DNA from: Bullera alba
Taxonomy: Eukaryota; Basidiomycota; Tremellomycetes; Tremellales; Bulleraceae
Assembly: GCA_001600095.1 (NCBI GenBank)
Contig: BCIX01000002.1
Span: 2,480,001 to 2,544,000, forward strand
Length of the DNA: 64,000 nucleotides
Direction of reading: 5' to 3'
Below are positions 10,245 to 21,397 of the stretch, in pieces. The first letter of the stretch is position 1; each line of letters starts with the position of its first letter. The notes beneath the pieces are model-generated. The model was not told the DNA's origin. It made no database searches and saw nothing but the letters and a program-made list of their open reading frames with translations. Position numbers and translations under genes: made by a program.

Positions 10245-12140
10245 TCATGTACCGCCTTTCCCGCAGCTTTCCTGTACTAGAACGCCTTTATGCTCCCCCA
10301 CCCGCACCGTCTTGCCATCGAGTCCGCTGGTGTCGCCCAGAATCAACGCTGTGAGCTCGCGTCCGTACTGTGATCAAATTGTTAGTATCTCGTTCGAGCC
10401 ACTCGCCGTTCGCAGCAATGACTCACGACGCAACCAGTGTCTATGCCTTTACTGTACGGCTTGATGTCCAAACCCCGGCCGGCTATCAGTCGTTAGCAAT
10501 AGTGCGAAGTTCAATACCGGCTGTTGATCGACTCACCGGCATGACCATAGATTACTGTGATTGGGGAACACTGTAGGTCCTCATACCCTTCCTCCTCTTC
10601 TCCCTCCCAGTCATCCTGATCTTCCTCTTCCTCGCGACGGATCCGACTTCTTCTTCGCTTGGCGATATCACCCTCGATCCAGCCTCCCTGATCATCCCCG
10701 ATCTCAGCCTCGCCCACGGCTTCCACCTCGCCCTCCTCCGCTTCTCCTGCTTCCTCAGTGCCCAGACGGTGTCCTTGGCCTTTACACCGGGCCATATCCG
10801 CTTTCCAGACCTTGCTCCACGGTACGCCCTTTTTAGTACTCTTGGTAACGGTGCCTTTCTTCTTGCCCTTCATGTACACCGACCTCATGTTGATCAGTGT
10901 CCACGGATCGGCATTCTGCGGAATGTCTAGCAGGATTGACATTTCCTCTGCTATCCGGGCAGACTGCGAGTCTGAAAAGGTGGATTCGGACGCGGTGACC
11001 AATGGCTGGATGGTGTCGACAAAGGATTTCTTCGGGTTGTGTCCCAAAAGTCCAGCGTGAACGACAAAGGTGTGAAGCGTGGGGATGTGGATAGCTAGCG
11101 GTAGACCAAGTAGATACTCGTAGTGATGATCTCGGATATTTCTACATGACTGTCATCAGCACTGAACTCGATCATCTGAGCGGGATGCGTGGCTCACCTG
11201 GCAATCTTCCAGTGCTCTCCCTTCCACTTCCAGTGCTTTGGGTACATCTTCCCCTGACTTCCAAGCGCTTTGAGAACTCCACCTTCCCCGCCCGCCGACA
11301 AGGAATCAATGTACGCCTCCCAATCGTCCCCACCCGCCCAACGCATCCAGGTCCTCCACTCGACAACCGGCTGATCGTGATTACCTCTGACCCCGGTGAT
11401 CTTGTTGTCCGCCATCCAGCCGAGCACTTCGGCATTCTTGTCCCCTTTGGCTATGAGGTCGCCGACATGTATCAGTCGGTCGTTCTGAGGGTCGTATTTG
11501 ACTTTCTTCAGCAAACGCCTAGACACTGTTCAGCTCTCGATATAATCGACGAAGGAGGATTCACTCACTGCAGAGGATCATATGATCCGTGGATATCGCC
11601 AACGAAGATCATTCGCTTTCCCGTTCCAAGGTCCACCTGATCCTTTGACAGACTTCTGAGCTTGACATATCTCTCGAAATCAGTGTCCTCGTCATCTTTA
11701 TGACTCTCCTCCCCTAATACCTCTCCACTCCCGGTGATCGTTTGTCCCAGATCCTGAGCGACCCAGCCCGCGCCGCCTATCCCAGCGTTGCTCCCGACTC
11801 CAAAGACCGTCCGTAGCCCATGACCAGCTTGATGACCGCCTTCGGTACTCGCCAAGAAGACTATACTGACCAGGAAGATCGATATGATGGCCAAAGAGCC
11901 CGTTCGCCTGAGTACGGGGAACAAAGCGGGTTGTGACGACCGCTGCGACGAGTCGGGCAGAGGTATCAGTTCGTCGAGCATAGATGGCTTTGATCTCAGT
12001 CTGGGCCTGCCGGGCTGAGCGTATGAAGTTGTGGGTCCGGAAACCCTGGTCTGAGTCGTCCGGTCGATGGGAGATGAGGGACCTCCTGAACCCGGCGCAG
12101 GGTCATACTGCGGAGGTGGCGAGACGTCATTCTTGAACAT
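10245..12140 (-). CDS. PPN2-like endopolyphosphatase (calcineurin-like metallophosphatase)
   Basis: Predicted single-pass membrane metallophosphoesterase. The yeast relative Ppn2 is a zinc-dependent vacuolar endopolyphosphatase. A Pro/Ser-rich cytosolic N-terminus of about 90 residues is followed by a membrane segment (LAIISIFLVSIVFLAST), then a lumenal catalytic domain. The metal motifs are all present in order: FVGDIHGSYDPL, VGDLIAKGDKN, RGNHDQP, and YGHA-GRGLDIKPYSKGIDTGC with a splice in between. The C-terminus is RELTALILGDTSG then VLVQESCGKGGT, stop TGA at 10245. An acidic, Arg-rich insertion (EEEEDQDDW region, about 10600-10760) lies between the GNHD and GH motifs and is longer than I expect for the family. 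Five or more short introns. The phosphatase fold is certain; polyphosphate as substrate is inferred. Confidence 0.82.
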
Positions 12141-12723
12141 GGTGATGGAGATATGGCTACAGTTGAATGTGTGGATACAGATGTCTAGTTGAGCATGAAT
12201 CAAGTAGGCCCGCCTACTAAGCTGGCTGTTGCGAGAACCAGGATGAGGAAAGAATGTTGGGAGACGAGAGATGCGAGATGGGCAGAGAGATGACGGACGA
12301 CTAGTTCAAGGCTCAACAACAAACATTTTCAATTTCACGCACGTTCAAGTTTCAACCTATGACGGGGCTGGGCAATGGGCATGCAACCGATCGGGTACAT
12401 GACATGTATAACGATCGTAGGAACAATGCAACCTTGGCTTCAACATGATCAGACGTCATGGTCGACATGCGCAGCAGAAACATGCAAAGAGCGGTCTACC
12501 GTGTTGCGCTCGGACGCTTGACGAACCGCAGTGCTGAAATCGTCAACACAACGTATCCTACACTATCGTACGTCTCAGATTTGCCGATGTGAGTGAAATC
12601 GCGATTCGCAAATGCTTGCATATGTCCGAGCTTGACCACACGACTCGAATAGAGCGGCGTGCCCGCCTTTACTCCTCCACAATGCCTTGACACGATGCTC
12701 CTCCTTGAAATCCCCTGGCCAAA
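12141..12723. promoter_or_regulatory. upstream region of the PPN2-like gene
   Basis: About 580 bp between the COX12 stop and the PPN2-like start, both on the minus strand. It has no supported reading frame. The part next to 12140 is the PPN2-like promoter and leader. Confidence 0.5.
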
Positions 12724-13469
12724 TCATGGTTTGAGCGAAGCTGGGAAGATACCGTTCTCGATCTGCTCGTCCCACTTGGCGGACTACGAAATCATCAGTA
12801 CGCAACCTCATTGGAGCTAGCGAGTCAGGCATATTCACCCATTCGTCTAAAAGTAAGGGTCAGCAACTATTCAGAACAATGGCAGACATTCCGAGAGGAT
12901 AGCCGGACTAGCCAAGCAAGATCCAGACACCTTCGATCTCCTTGCTCACTCACTAGGACATAGCGACTTGTAGGCCTTCTTGAACTGCTGGCATGGGGCG
13001 AACTCCTCTCCTTTAGCATTGACACATTTATGGTAGTCGACAAAGTTTTGCTGTAGGCTGATCAGACAACGATCTGAGGTGGAGCAAGATCGGTAATCTC
13101 CACTCACCCAGCTGTATTGTGCGAGCACAAGTGAAGAAGCCATCCTGGTTAGTACAGCACAACAACATCGCCTATCCTGTTGCGATAGCGGCAGGATCGA
13201 TCTAATCTACTGACCAGTGTTTCGTCTGGTTCTGGTTAGGGAATCGGGCGCTATCAAGGGTTCAGCTACGATCGGCTTCCTCCCTAAGATCAAGACTCAC
13301 TCGAAGCCAGCGGTTTGCAGCTTCACATCGACGTAGTCAGTGATCCAGATAGCTATACCGGAAACATCCCCTCCATTCCCTCACTCACGACGTATTTCCT
13401 GAGCACACGATCTACGTCAGCTTTTATCGCTGTCAAGGATGAACCAGCTCACTTCTCTCCGTCGGACAT
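12724..13469 (-). CDS. COX12: cytochrome c oxidase subunit 6B (COX12) in eight tiny exons
   Basis: Intermembrane-space subunit of complex IV. The 83-residue product starts MSDGEKKYVLQTAGF, then DARFPNQNQTKHC, WQNFVDYHKC, FAPCQQFKKAYKSLC and PNEWSAKWDEQIENG, and ends IFPASLKP. It carries the CX9C/CX10C cysteines of the family. Exons (genomic): 13453-13469 (17 nt), 13389-13398 (10), 13301-13320 (20), 13215-13250 (36), 13108-13111 (4, CTGG), 12954-13050 (97), 12839-12846 (8), 12724-12783 (60). They total 252 nt, exactly 84 codons, and every junction has GT-AG ends. The 4-nt exon completes the Cys and supplies the conserved Trp of HCWQ. It shares a promoter with CIA2. The structure is by hand but the frame closure and homology are strong. 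Confidence 0.92.
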
Positions 13470-13788
13470 GATGATGTTCTTCTAAGTTGCGATCTGGAAG
13501 GCAGTCAAGGGAATGTGAACAATGTATACACTACACCAGCGATATCGTCAAAGATGCCTGCGATGATTGGCAGGGTGAGGGAGGGTCGGAGGGTGGGCTA
13601 AGGGAGGGAGCGGAATCAAAAAGTGGGATCCGGGACAAAACGGGGAAAATGACTGAGTGGCAAATATTCAACTGGACCACCCAGGGCCCAGGCTGTGAGC
13701 TCGCTCATCTTGATGGTCAGCTCGTCGACTTGCTTGGTGCACTACCCAGTACAGTCTTCATCACAAGTCTTATACATCCATCCAAAGC
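13470..13788. promoter_or_regulatory. shared divergent promoter of COX12 and CIA2
   Basis: 319 bp between two start codons on opposite strands. The run near 13570-13610 is purine-rich (GAGGGAGGGT-like) on the plus strand, a possible GAGA-type element. No canonical TATA box seen. Confidence 0.55.
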
Positions 13789-14502
13789 ATGTCGCGCGAG
13801 CTGGACAACGCCAATCCAACGATTTACTCGCCCACGAGCGTACCATCCTCGTCAAAACGTCAGCCCAAATCCGCCAGGGCGCTACTATGGAATGACGAAG
13901 TCGATGCGTACGAGTACGAGCGAACATCACCTCAGAACAGCGACGAGGAACGCGAGGAGATCGATGCAGAGGAGATTTATGGTGAGCTGCAAGCCCTTCT
14001 CTTTATGTCTCTTTCCCGCTGACCAATGTAGACTTGCTGAGATCGATTACGGATCCGGAGCACCCGGTGACTTTGGAGCAGCTGAGAGTCGTACAACCGG
14101 AGGATATATCAGTAGCGGGAAACCGAGTCCTAGTCTACCTGACACCTACGATTCCACATTGCTCAATGTCGACTCTGATAGGTGAGTCGATGAGCTACTG
14201 CCACTGAGGCAATGACTGATTCCGATACAGGACTATCGCTACGAGTGAGATTGCTGCGGTCGCTGCCTCCGAGGTTCAGGGTGGACATCAGGATCAAACC
14301 CGGATCACATCAGTCTGAGCATGCGGTCAACAAGCAGTTGAACGACAAGGAGAGGGTACAAGCGGCATTGGAGAACCAGCATTTGCTGCAAGTGGTCGAG
14401 GGATGCTTGGCTACTGCCGGACAGCGGGGTATGGAGGAGATCAAGGCAGCTGAGAGTGGGGAACCAGAGCCAGCGCGAGGTGGGATGAAGTGGGTAGCCT
14501 GA
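13789..14502 (+). CDS. CIA2: CIA2/MIP18-family cytosolic Fe-S assembly protein
   Basis: Member of the CIA targeting complex that inserts Fe-S clusters into cytosolic and nuclear enzymes. Three exons (13789-13981, 14032-14181, 14231-14502) total 205 codons and close in frame. A variable acidic N-terminus ([14 protein letters not shown]) precedes the DUF59/MIP18 core: [40 protein letters not shown] and [16 protein letters not shown]. The [10 protein letters not shown] cysteine is the family's reactive residue. Then [17 protein letters not shown] and a short, less conserved tail ending KWVA. Length is close to fungal homologues. Confidence 0.93.
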
Positions 14503-14893
14503 TGCTACTGTGGCTTCAGCGGGTCTGAGCTCGTGTCAAAGTCGGTTGTAATGCGATGAAATGTAACTTGTAACATACCTGAGTATGCCTCTCATTCCAT
14601 TTCTCGATCTGTACACGAGGCTTCATTCGTGGCGCTCGGCACTTCTGACCCAAATGCTGCTCCAGGCTGCATAGACGGATACACCCATGTCCTGTAGAGA
14701 CCTCCGTAGACCGGCAAGCCGACAGCTGCTCGATGGGCTACCTGGTTGGCGGCGATCGCCGATTTCCGAAATTTCCAGCTCCCAGGTAGTTGCAGCCATA
14801 GCAGGCTGTAACTTGCGAGGCTGTTGCGTCCAAGCTCATCGATCATCGGTCGCCGTCTACTCTCTAATTCGGTCGCGAACCAGGTCATCTATC
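14503..14893. other. spacer, no gene seen
   Basis: About 390 bp between the CIA2 stop and the next plus-strand gene. Reading frames in it run on from or into that gene without family content. It contains the promoter of the downstream gene. Confidence 0.45.
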
Positions 14894-16065
14894 ATGCGAA
14901 ACACTAGGCCCCTCCTGAAAGCCGTTGACACCGCAGCAGGATCCTCAGGAAGCGCCGCCTCGGGGCAACAAATCATGAAAGCCTCTAGCGGTTCCTCATC
15001 CCGTGAGTATGCTCGACCTCGTGCTTCACGTTTGAGAAACTGACTTCTACAGGATGCAGCGCCAATCATTCAGCTAGTGTCACCAGGGGAGACGATGTGA
15101 CCTCGAGGGGGTATGCGACCGCGGCTGTCGCGAGTAATGCCAAGGGCTTGGTGTTGAGAGGGATCCCAAGAACGGCTAGAAGGAGTGACGTGTTGAGGGA
15201 ATTGAGATCCATTGGTGCTGTTGGAGAACTTCAGCCGTTGTCATCCAGTGAGTGTCGATGATATGACAATATCCTCGCGAGTCCTCGCTGACCGCTTGTT
15301 TCTCCCCCTCGATCATGCAGTCACCGACGCGGCTCCCGGTTCACACAGAGAAGGTCGCCTGAGCAAGGAAGTACACGTCACATTCGACAAGTTGTCCGAT
15401 ATCCGGCCGGCAGAAGCAGCATTAGCACGGGAAAGGCTATTCTTCCCATGGGACCACGAGTACTGGCGGCCTAATCGGAGTGCTGGCGTGGAAGGATGGC
15501 ACGAAAAGCAGATGAGGGATTTGGAATCGCAAACCGAATATTTCCAACGACGCTTTACCTCTTCCAATAACAACAACTCTGCGCTCGCTGTCGATTACCC
15601 CCGGAAAATCGCCAACCAGCCAGAGATGAGCGGCAAGAGGGTTTGGCTGAGGGGATTGGCGGCAAATATACAACCGAGCTCGGCGTACACGGTCGTTCAG
15701 GAGATGTGTGGTGGAACGGCTCATCCGGATCTTGAGGCGCTGTCCAAGGAGCTGAGTGATAGGTCTGCTTCCTCGATGGACAGCGGCTTGTTGCCGGTCG
15801 CAGAAGATGGTGTGCTGAAATTACCACCGTACGTCGTGTCTCGAGAAATACCTCGTAGTCTATTTCCCAGCTCACGATTCCTCTTAGCTCGATCACCACC
15901 TCGCGGACGATCTCGCACTTTGTCCTGACGTTCCACACCGTCAACCAGGCTTGCAGAGCGGCCAGAACGCTGAACCTGGCCGAGCATCAACCTCCAGCTC
16001 ATCCGATCAAGGCTGAGCGAGGAAAGCCGGCGCCCGCGATCTTGAGAGCAGAGGTGATTTGGTAG
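14894..16065 (+). CDS. probable mitochondrial protein with two RRM-like segments, unknown function
   Basis: I do not recognise an exact family. The N-terminus MRNTRPLLKAVDTAAGSS is Arg/Ala/Ser-rich and lacks acids, like a mitochondrial presequence. Introns follow the codons for SSGSSS, for GELQPLSS and for LKLPP. Near residue 65, GLVLRGIPRTARRSDVLREL followed by RSIGAVGEL resembles RNP2 plus the first helix of an RRM. KEVHVTFDKLSDIRPAEAAL could be its second half. A repeat of this layout appears later: KRVWLRGLAANIQPSSAYTV, then ISHFVLTFHTVNQACRAART. The model ends LRAEVIW with TAG at 16063-16065. Two degenerate RNA-recognition folds in an organellar protein would fit mitochondrial mRNA metabolism, but this is inference. 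Confidence 0.65.
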
Positions 16066-16417
16066 AGCAGAAGAGCAGAGGCGCATGGAGCAGACAGCGC
16101 TCGCTTGAATGTTGGTAGCATGCATGTATGCACATACATTATACCGTCTATGATATCAGAATAATGCTGCATCAGTATAGCCCGCTGGTCGCTGCTTTAC
16201 CTCTATAGCAGATCACAGATGTCGTCCAATGTCGTCAGGTCATCCAGGCGGATTTCGCGTGGCCCTTTTTGTCTCGCGAACTCTACTTGCGCTTACTGCT
16301 TACTCTGCCCGGTATACAAGTGATATTCAAGGCTTCGGCATTGTAGATATCACTCTCGCTGTCTTATCATCTTAGCGACACAGTATAGCCCGATAATCCC
16401 ATGACACTGCTGTCGCG
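16066..16417. promoter_or_regulatory. upstream region of the cysteine-rich gene
   Basis: About 350 bp between two plus-strand genes. Contains TCTTATCATCTTAGCG and a CCCGGTATACAAG segment that may mark the core promoter; no gene content. Confidence 0.4.
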
Positions 16418-19097
16418 ATGAGCTACTACAACACCACTGGAGACCCTTTCCAGGCTCTGCTCGAGCAAATGCCGGGCAGAGACGAGGATCCGGCCCGACA
16501 AGCAATGTTCACAGAGTTGATCAAGCTTCGAACCAAGACGCTCGAACTCCAGATCGCAGAGGCTAGGCGGAAGGAAAAAGAGGCGGAGCTGGAGCTGGAG
16601 AGGTTGAAGAGGGGAGGACCGGGTCCGTCATCACAGCTCCAGACACAGACACCATCTCAACCTCAGTCCCAACTACACACTCTGCAGCCACCGCAGGCTG
16701 GGCAGAACTACTTTCAAACGAATCTCCCGCCAGTCCCGTCAACCGACTACCATCACAACTCTACACCATCCCTGCCCACCGAACAGTCCTCCTCGGGCCT
16801 GACAGATCTCTTCAACGGCTATTCGACGTACGGCGCACCGGCAAATGACCATGATGGCAGTTCGATGGGACTGAACAACAGCTTGACACTCGACAATGAT
16901 GGCAATGCGACTGGTCTCCAGGTCGGATCCACCATGATGAACCCATTCGATCTTGAAGCTATGCAGGCATCATCCATGGAGGACTGGTTCAACATATTCC
17001 CCAACGCCATGGACTCATTGGACACTCAACTCAACAATTCCAACCCGAATCCCAGCCCCTTCTTTCCGCAGTATACGCACGAGTCTCCCGCTACGCAGCT
17101 CAAGCTTGAGCCTGCTCCTACTCCCAGTCGTACCAAGAGGTCACCGTCCCCCTCGAGCTCGACAACCAGTACCCCTCCACCAGCGAAACGAGTCAAGAAG
17201 ATTGAGAAGAAGTTGACTATCGAACAACAGATCCTCTGTGCGACTTGTGCTACGCCAATCACCAGAGTCATCTTGCGAGCGGTCAAGTCGCATCTCCCAG
17301 ACGAGCTCGTCATCACTTTACGATGTACCCGGTGTGCGCCTATCAAGATCATGACGAGTCTGCCTGATCTCGCTGGGAAAGACGGCGCTGTCATGGGCAC
17401 TGTGGACGTGAGGAAGAGATTGCGAATATCAATGGAGAGTGAGGACGAGGATCATAGATTGGCGGATAGAAGGATATTCTGCGACGTCTGTCAGAGAGCC
17501 ACTGGGTCAGGGAGAATAGTGGACAAGGATCAGGAAAGATTGAATCACATGTCGGAGCTGGTGTGCCTGTCCTGCGACAGGAAGTATCAGAGGTGAGTCG
17601 TTGTGCCTACATCTCGAACGACATGGCAATCCGTGGCTGACCCACGCTCGTAGGTGTACAGATGTGAGTTGGCGTATCTGTGTTGTCCCGGAAGCGCTGT
17701 TGACCTTGGGCAGTGCGGTGGAGGAGGAGGCGCTCGATTGGGCATTGGCAAATGGCGTATGAAGCAGGTCTTCCCTCCTGGTCGAAAGACCTGCAGCCTT
17801 TCGCACAACAGGTGAGTGCAAACACATCCTATTGATGTATGCTTACATTCCCTGCAGACTTGGCGATCGTATTAGGGAGATCGGAGTCCATGTGACCCCA
17901 ACAGACTTTTCGTCGCAGCAGCTCAAAGAGGTTTTGATGCGATGTAAGGGACTTTGGAATGAGAAGACTCTTGCAAGACTGGCCGTCCCGGAAATGCTAG
18001 AGTGAGTGGCCATTGAGGCCTCGATGTGACGGGCAGAGCTGATACCTACGTCTTCCAGAATCGACCTGCCGCCCAACTTGATCAATCCGCTCAAAGAGTT
18101 CAGCGATGTCGAGGACATCATCACGAGGAACTGGACAACGAGGGAGGCGATGATCACCGCAGCAGGCGCCGATCCAGGCCGTTTCAAGCGACTCCTGGGG
18201 CTTACTGTAAGCTTATGGGGTTATCTTGAGACCGTCCAAGCTGAACCACGCTTCTTGTTAGTGGGCGCACTCCAAGCCGCGACGGACCAAGGGCACTGTT
18301 GATATCGAGGAAGAGTACGCCAAGAATGTAGAGCACGACATCGAAGAGGATATGAGCACTGTCCTGGCCAACGTGAAGAAGAGTGAGTGCCCCCGGTTTG
18401 ACGCCTGGAACCGCTTTCATAACTAATCTTTGCGACAGCGAACATTGTCATCCCTGCTGGATCGGATCTAGTGGGAATGTGGGGCGGAGAATGGGATATG
18501 AAGCGTGAGTAATGATAGGGAGCCTGAGAGCGCCTACTGACCGCTGGAATAGACGGATCCCTGCTCATCTCGACGCTTATCCCGTTCGAAGGGACCGATG
18601 GGGAGGACAGCACTGCGTTATCGGTCGGCGAGATGATCACCAAAGTCCAGGATCTGCAGCACGAGATGAACGCCGAACGAAGGCGTTCGGCGGCTATGAC
18701 GGGCAATCCAGTCGACCTGATCCCGGCGTGCGAGCATCTCTGGGTTGTGTCGGGGGTGAGTCGCTGTTTATATTCCATTCTTGGCGTCCAGCGCTGATCT
18801 CTACAGGGCACGATGCCATTGGTGAGGGAGAGAGTGGCCGATATCCTGGTCCGCAAACGCTCTTTCGTGCATGTGGAGGAGTATCTCACCCGCCACCCCG
18901 ACTTCATCCACGCACTCAAAGCTCGTCCGTACGGTCTACACCCGGACTATCACGGGCAACAGGCCGCATCGCCGAATCCGCTCGTCTTGGTCAGATGGCT
19001 AGGTAAGGACTTCAATGCGGAGAAGATATTGGAGATCAAGCAGCAGGAGTTTGGCGGCAAGGCCAGGTCGAAGAAGCGGACCAAGAGCAAGGTGTGA
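16418..19097 (+). CDS. conserved fungal cysteine-rich protein, function unknown
   Basis: I know of similar unnamed fungal proteins but no function. An N-terminal coiled coil (RTKTLELQIAEARRKEKEAE) is followed by a Gln/Ser/Pro-rich linker to about residue 260. The conserved region starts at QQILCATCATPITRVILRAV. It holds paired cysteines: CATC with CTRC, then CDVC with CLSC, and CTDCGGGGGARLGIGKW followed by KTCSLSHN, which look like zinc ribbons. The C-terminal half contains LVGMWGGEWD and a long helical part, ending in a basic KARSKKRTKSKV tail that may be a nuclear signal. About nine introns of 50-60 nt with good GTGAGT donors. Zinc binding and nuclear location are inferences from the sequence. 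Confidence 0.75.
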
Positions 19098-19173
19098 GCT
19101 TGGAAAGCGTTGGTAACATTACGATCCATCATGCACATATCATGTCTCTACAACATTAGTTACCGCGCGATGG

Positions 19174-19970
19174 TCAAGCCAGAACATCAGTCCTTAGGAC
19201 CCATTTATCGCCCTGCAGCACCTCTTCACCCTCATGCAGCATGCNCCCTCCCTTGGCCACTCCGTGCCAGTGTAGCAGTAACCGCCCCTGCTTCGGCTCT
19301 ATCGATATCGAATGCTGCGAAACCCCTTTATCCTTTTCCTCCGCGCTGGACTTGACCTCCTTTCCTATGCTCTTGACTTTCTTGCCCTTTCCACCTTGGA
19401 CGCGATCTCCGCTGCCCTTCTTTCCCATGGCGGCTTTCGGGAGGTGGAATGTTGTACTCCCGCCTTTGACCCCTGCGGTGAGGTACACCAGTACGGTCCA
19501 GCAGGACAGCCGTCTGGTCCGAGGGTCGAGTTGGGGTGAATCATAATGACCGCGGAAGAAGCTTTGTGGAGGGTAATGATAGATCCGGATATTGGGTGAT
19601 AGCATTGGCTCAACTCTGCTGGAAGGAGGAGGATCCAATTGAGAGAGGTACGGAGAGATCAAGTTGAGGAGATGGCTGGCTATTGAGGGCGAGTCGAGTG
19701 ATCCTCGATCTATTCTTGAAAATCAACTTTGCTTTTACCCCTTGAGCTATCGCTCGACTCACAGGCTGTACGCTCAGCTTCCCCCTTGCCTGGTTTCTTG
19801 GGTGCTTCCATGTCCACTAGCCTCGCCCAGTCGATCACCTCTTTGCATTCCTGCGCAGAGAGGAAATTGTCCACGGTGTATATCTGGCTCGGGAGGATCG
19901 TGTTGAGGGGCAGTTTGTGCTTGACTTTGAGCGCCGGAAATCGAGTATTGGCTTCTTGCGACGATGCCAT
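19174..19970 (-). CDS. 2-oxoglutarate/Fe(II) dioxygenase, prolyl-4-hydroxylase type
   Basis: Oxygenase of the prolyl 4-hydroxylase superfamily. Exon 1 starts MASSQEANTRFPALKVKHKL and includes IYTVDNFLSAQECKEVIDWA. An intron with GTGAGTCG donor and CAATAG acceptor joins it to an exon with LNPNIR-like LSPNIRIYHYPPQSFF. Then GHYDSP provides the HxD iron ligands, LVYLTAGVKGGSTTFH the core strands, and GRLLLHWHGVAKGG with the distal His. The Arg for 2-oxoglutarate would lie in EVLQGDKWVLRTDVLA. A Lys-rich insertion (KGKKVKSIGKEVKS) sits in the core. Base 19245 is an n, leaving one residue undetermined next to MLHEGEE. An in-frame upstream Met at 20129 is less likely as start. It ends 77 bp from the converging gene before it. 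Confidence 0.82.
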
Positions 19971-20779
19971 CCCTCCTGAGGCCTGCTGTGTGGGACAACG
20001 GGGTGTTTTAGAGTGTCGGCTGTTTGCGAGGATGAGGATGAAGTCGAGAAAGGCTTCGACTGCCACCGTACAGAACCGGTCGACCTCCACCTCGTTCTGC
20101 CCGCCGCAAAAAGCCAAAAAGCTGCTCAACCTTCAATCCCATTCGTCAACGCGCGGCGCTCTCCCTCGCCACCAGATCCTCGTCGCCATCGACCCGTGCA
20201 TACCCACCGCCATCCTATACAACCTTACCAATCGCGACTGGCAATAAGATAGTCCAGCCGCCCCCGAAGGGACCGCCGGACCGAGCCAGATATTAAGCGA
20301 GTGAACCAGCCGAAGCCAGCACAAGACGAGGTCGCCCCCTGAGCCATAAATGGGTCGCTGTGCTATGGGCGGAAACCAAACCTAACGGGCCACAGAGTGA
20401 AGGCGGCACAAACCGTTCAAGCAAGGTAAGTATGAAAATTACCGATTTTTACCGTATATAGCCTGTCAGGAATGATACTCTTTGGACCATCGTCTCGGCT
20501 TGCTTCAAGCCCTGTGGTGGCGATGCATGTAGGCGTTGGAGGAGTCACAAAGCGAGAGGACGTCCGCTTGAAGTCATCGCCAACACAGGAGTCCTCGACC
20601 GTTCGACGGGATGCATCAACTATAAAACAACCAGCGGTCTGGAGATTCGAACGCCAACAAAGAGCCCGGAAGATGTACCGACTATACCGACAAGAAACAC
20701 CACGGACCCAAGTGCTCAGGTGCCCCAGTCAAGTCCGTGTTCACGCTGCGAGCTGTGAGCTGACGAGAGCTAGGCCTAA
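19971..20779. other. long spacer, no gene seen
   Basis: About 800 bp upstream of the oxygenase gene. The 114-codon plus-strand frame from 20472 has no recognisable motif or splice context, so I do not call it. The region includes a TTACCGATTTTTACCGTATA segment around 20439-20458 that is AT-richer than its surroundings. Confidence 0.45.
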
Positions 20780-21397
20780 TCATTCGTCAGGGTCTGCATC
20801 ATGGTATGTGCGCTGAGATCTGGACCTCACCTGCTCGACTCGCTCGTCCGCCGAGCCGCCAACCTCAATGATCTGCTCAGGCACACAGAGCCTCCCCCCA
20901 ACCAAGGTCATCTTGTCGAGCTTGGTCTGGCCTTCCAAAGCCTTGATATTCGCTTCCTGCGCCTCGATCTTCTCCTTGAGGTCCACGATATCTACCTCGA
21001 ATCCAGCGATATTACCCCTCGCAATTTCGAGCTTCACCTCTCGTAGCTCGAGCTCCGGTGATGCCACCTCGAGAGCCATCAGGGCGTGTTCGGCTCGCTG
21101 CAGATCGTACTCGGCTTCCATCAGCTGTCGATGGAGGAGAATGTGCTCGAATCGTGCGTGAGTGATCCTTTGGTTGATGGCGCCGTCTTGTGCGACGACC
21201 ATTAGGATGGTGATCATGTTGTGATTGTTGTTCTCGTCGGTCACGAGCCTCCTCTCCTCGAGCTGTCGGACCATATCAAGATTGCTTTTCTGAGCGACCA
21301 GAACCTCCGCGAGCATGGCTTCTATCTTTATGATTTGGGCCAGGATCCAGCGAAGTCCTCTCCTGCCAAAAATGCCGCCTGCTGGAGTGGGGACCAT
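20780..21397 (-). CDS. coiled-coil protein, unrecognised
   Basis: An uninterrupted 205-codon frame with strongly helical, coiled-coil composition: IKIEAMLAEVLVAQKSNLDM, LMEAEYDLQRAEHALMALEV and VDIVDLKEKIEAQEANIKAL. It ends in a charged tail with DADPDE. Heptad spacing of Leu/Ile/Val is visible over about residues 80-165, which a chance frame would hardly give. No signal peptide or membrane helix. I cannot name a family. An upstream 5' exon is possible because the Met at 21397 has no obvious promoter nearby. Confidence concerns the existence of the gene. Confidence 0.5.
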   Translation of the reverse strand: MVPTPAGGIFGRRGLRWILAQIIKIEAMLAEVLVAQKSNLDMVRQLEERRLVTDENNNHNMITILMVVAQDGAINQRITHARFEHILLHRQLMEAEYDLQRAEHALMALEVASPELELREVKLEIARGNIAGFEVDIVDLKEKIEAQEANIKALEGQTKLDKMTLVGGRLCVPEQIIEVGGSADERVEQVRSRSQRTYHDADPDE

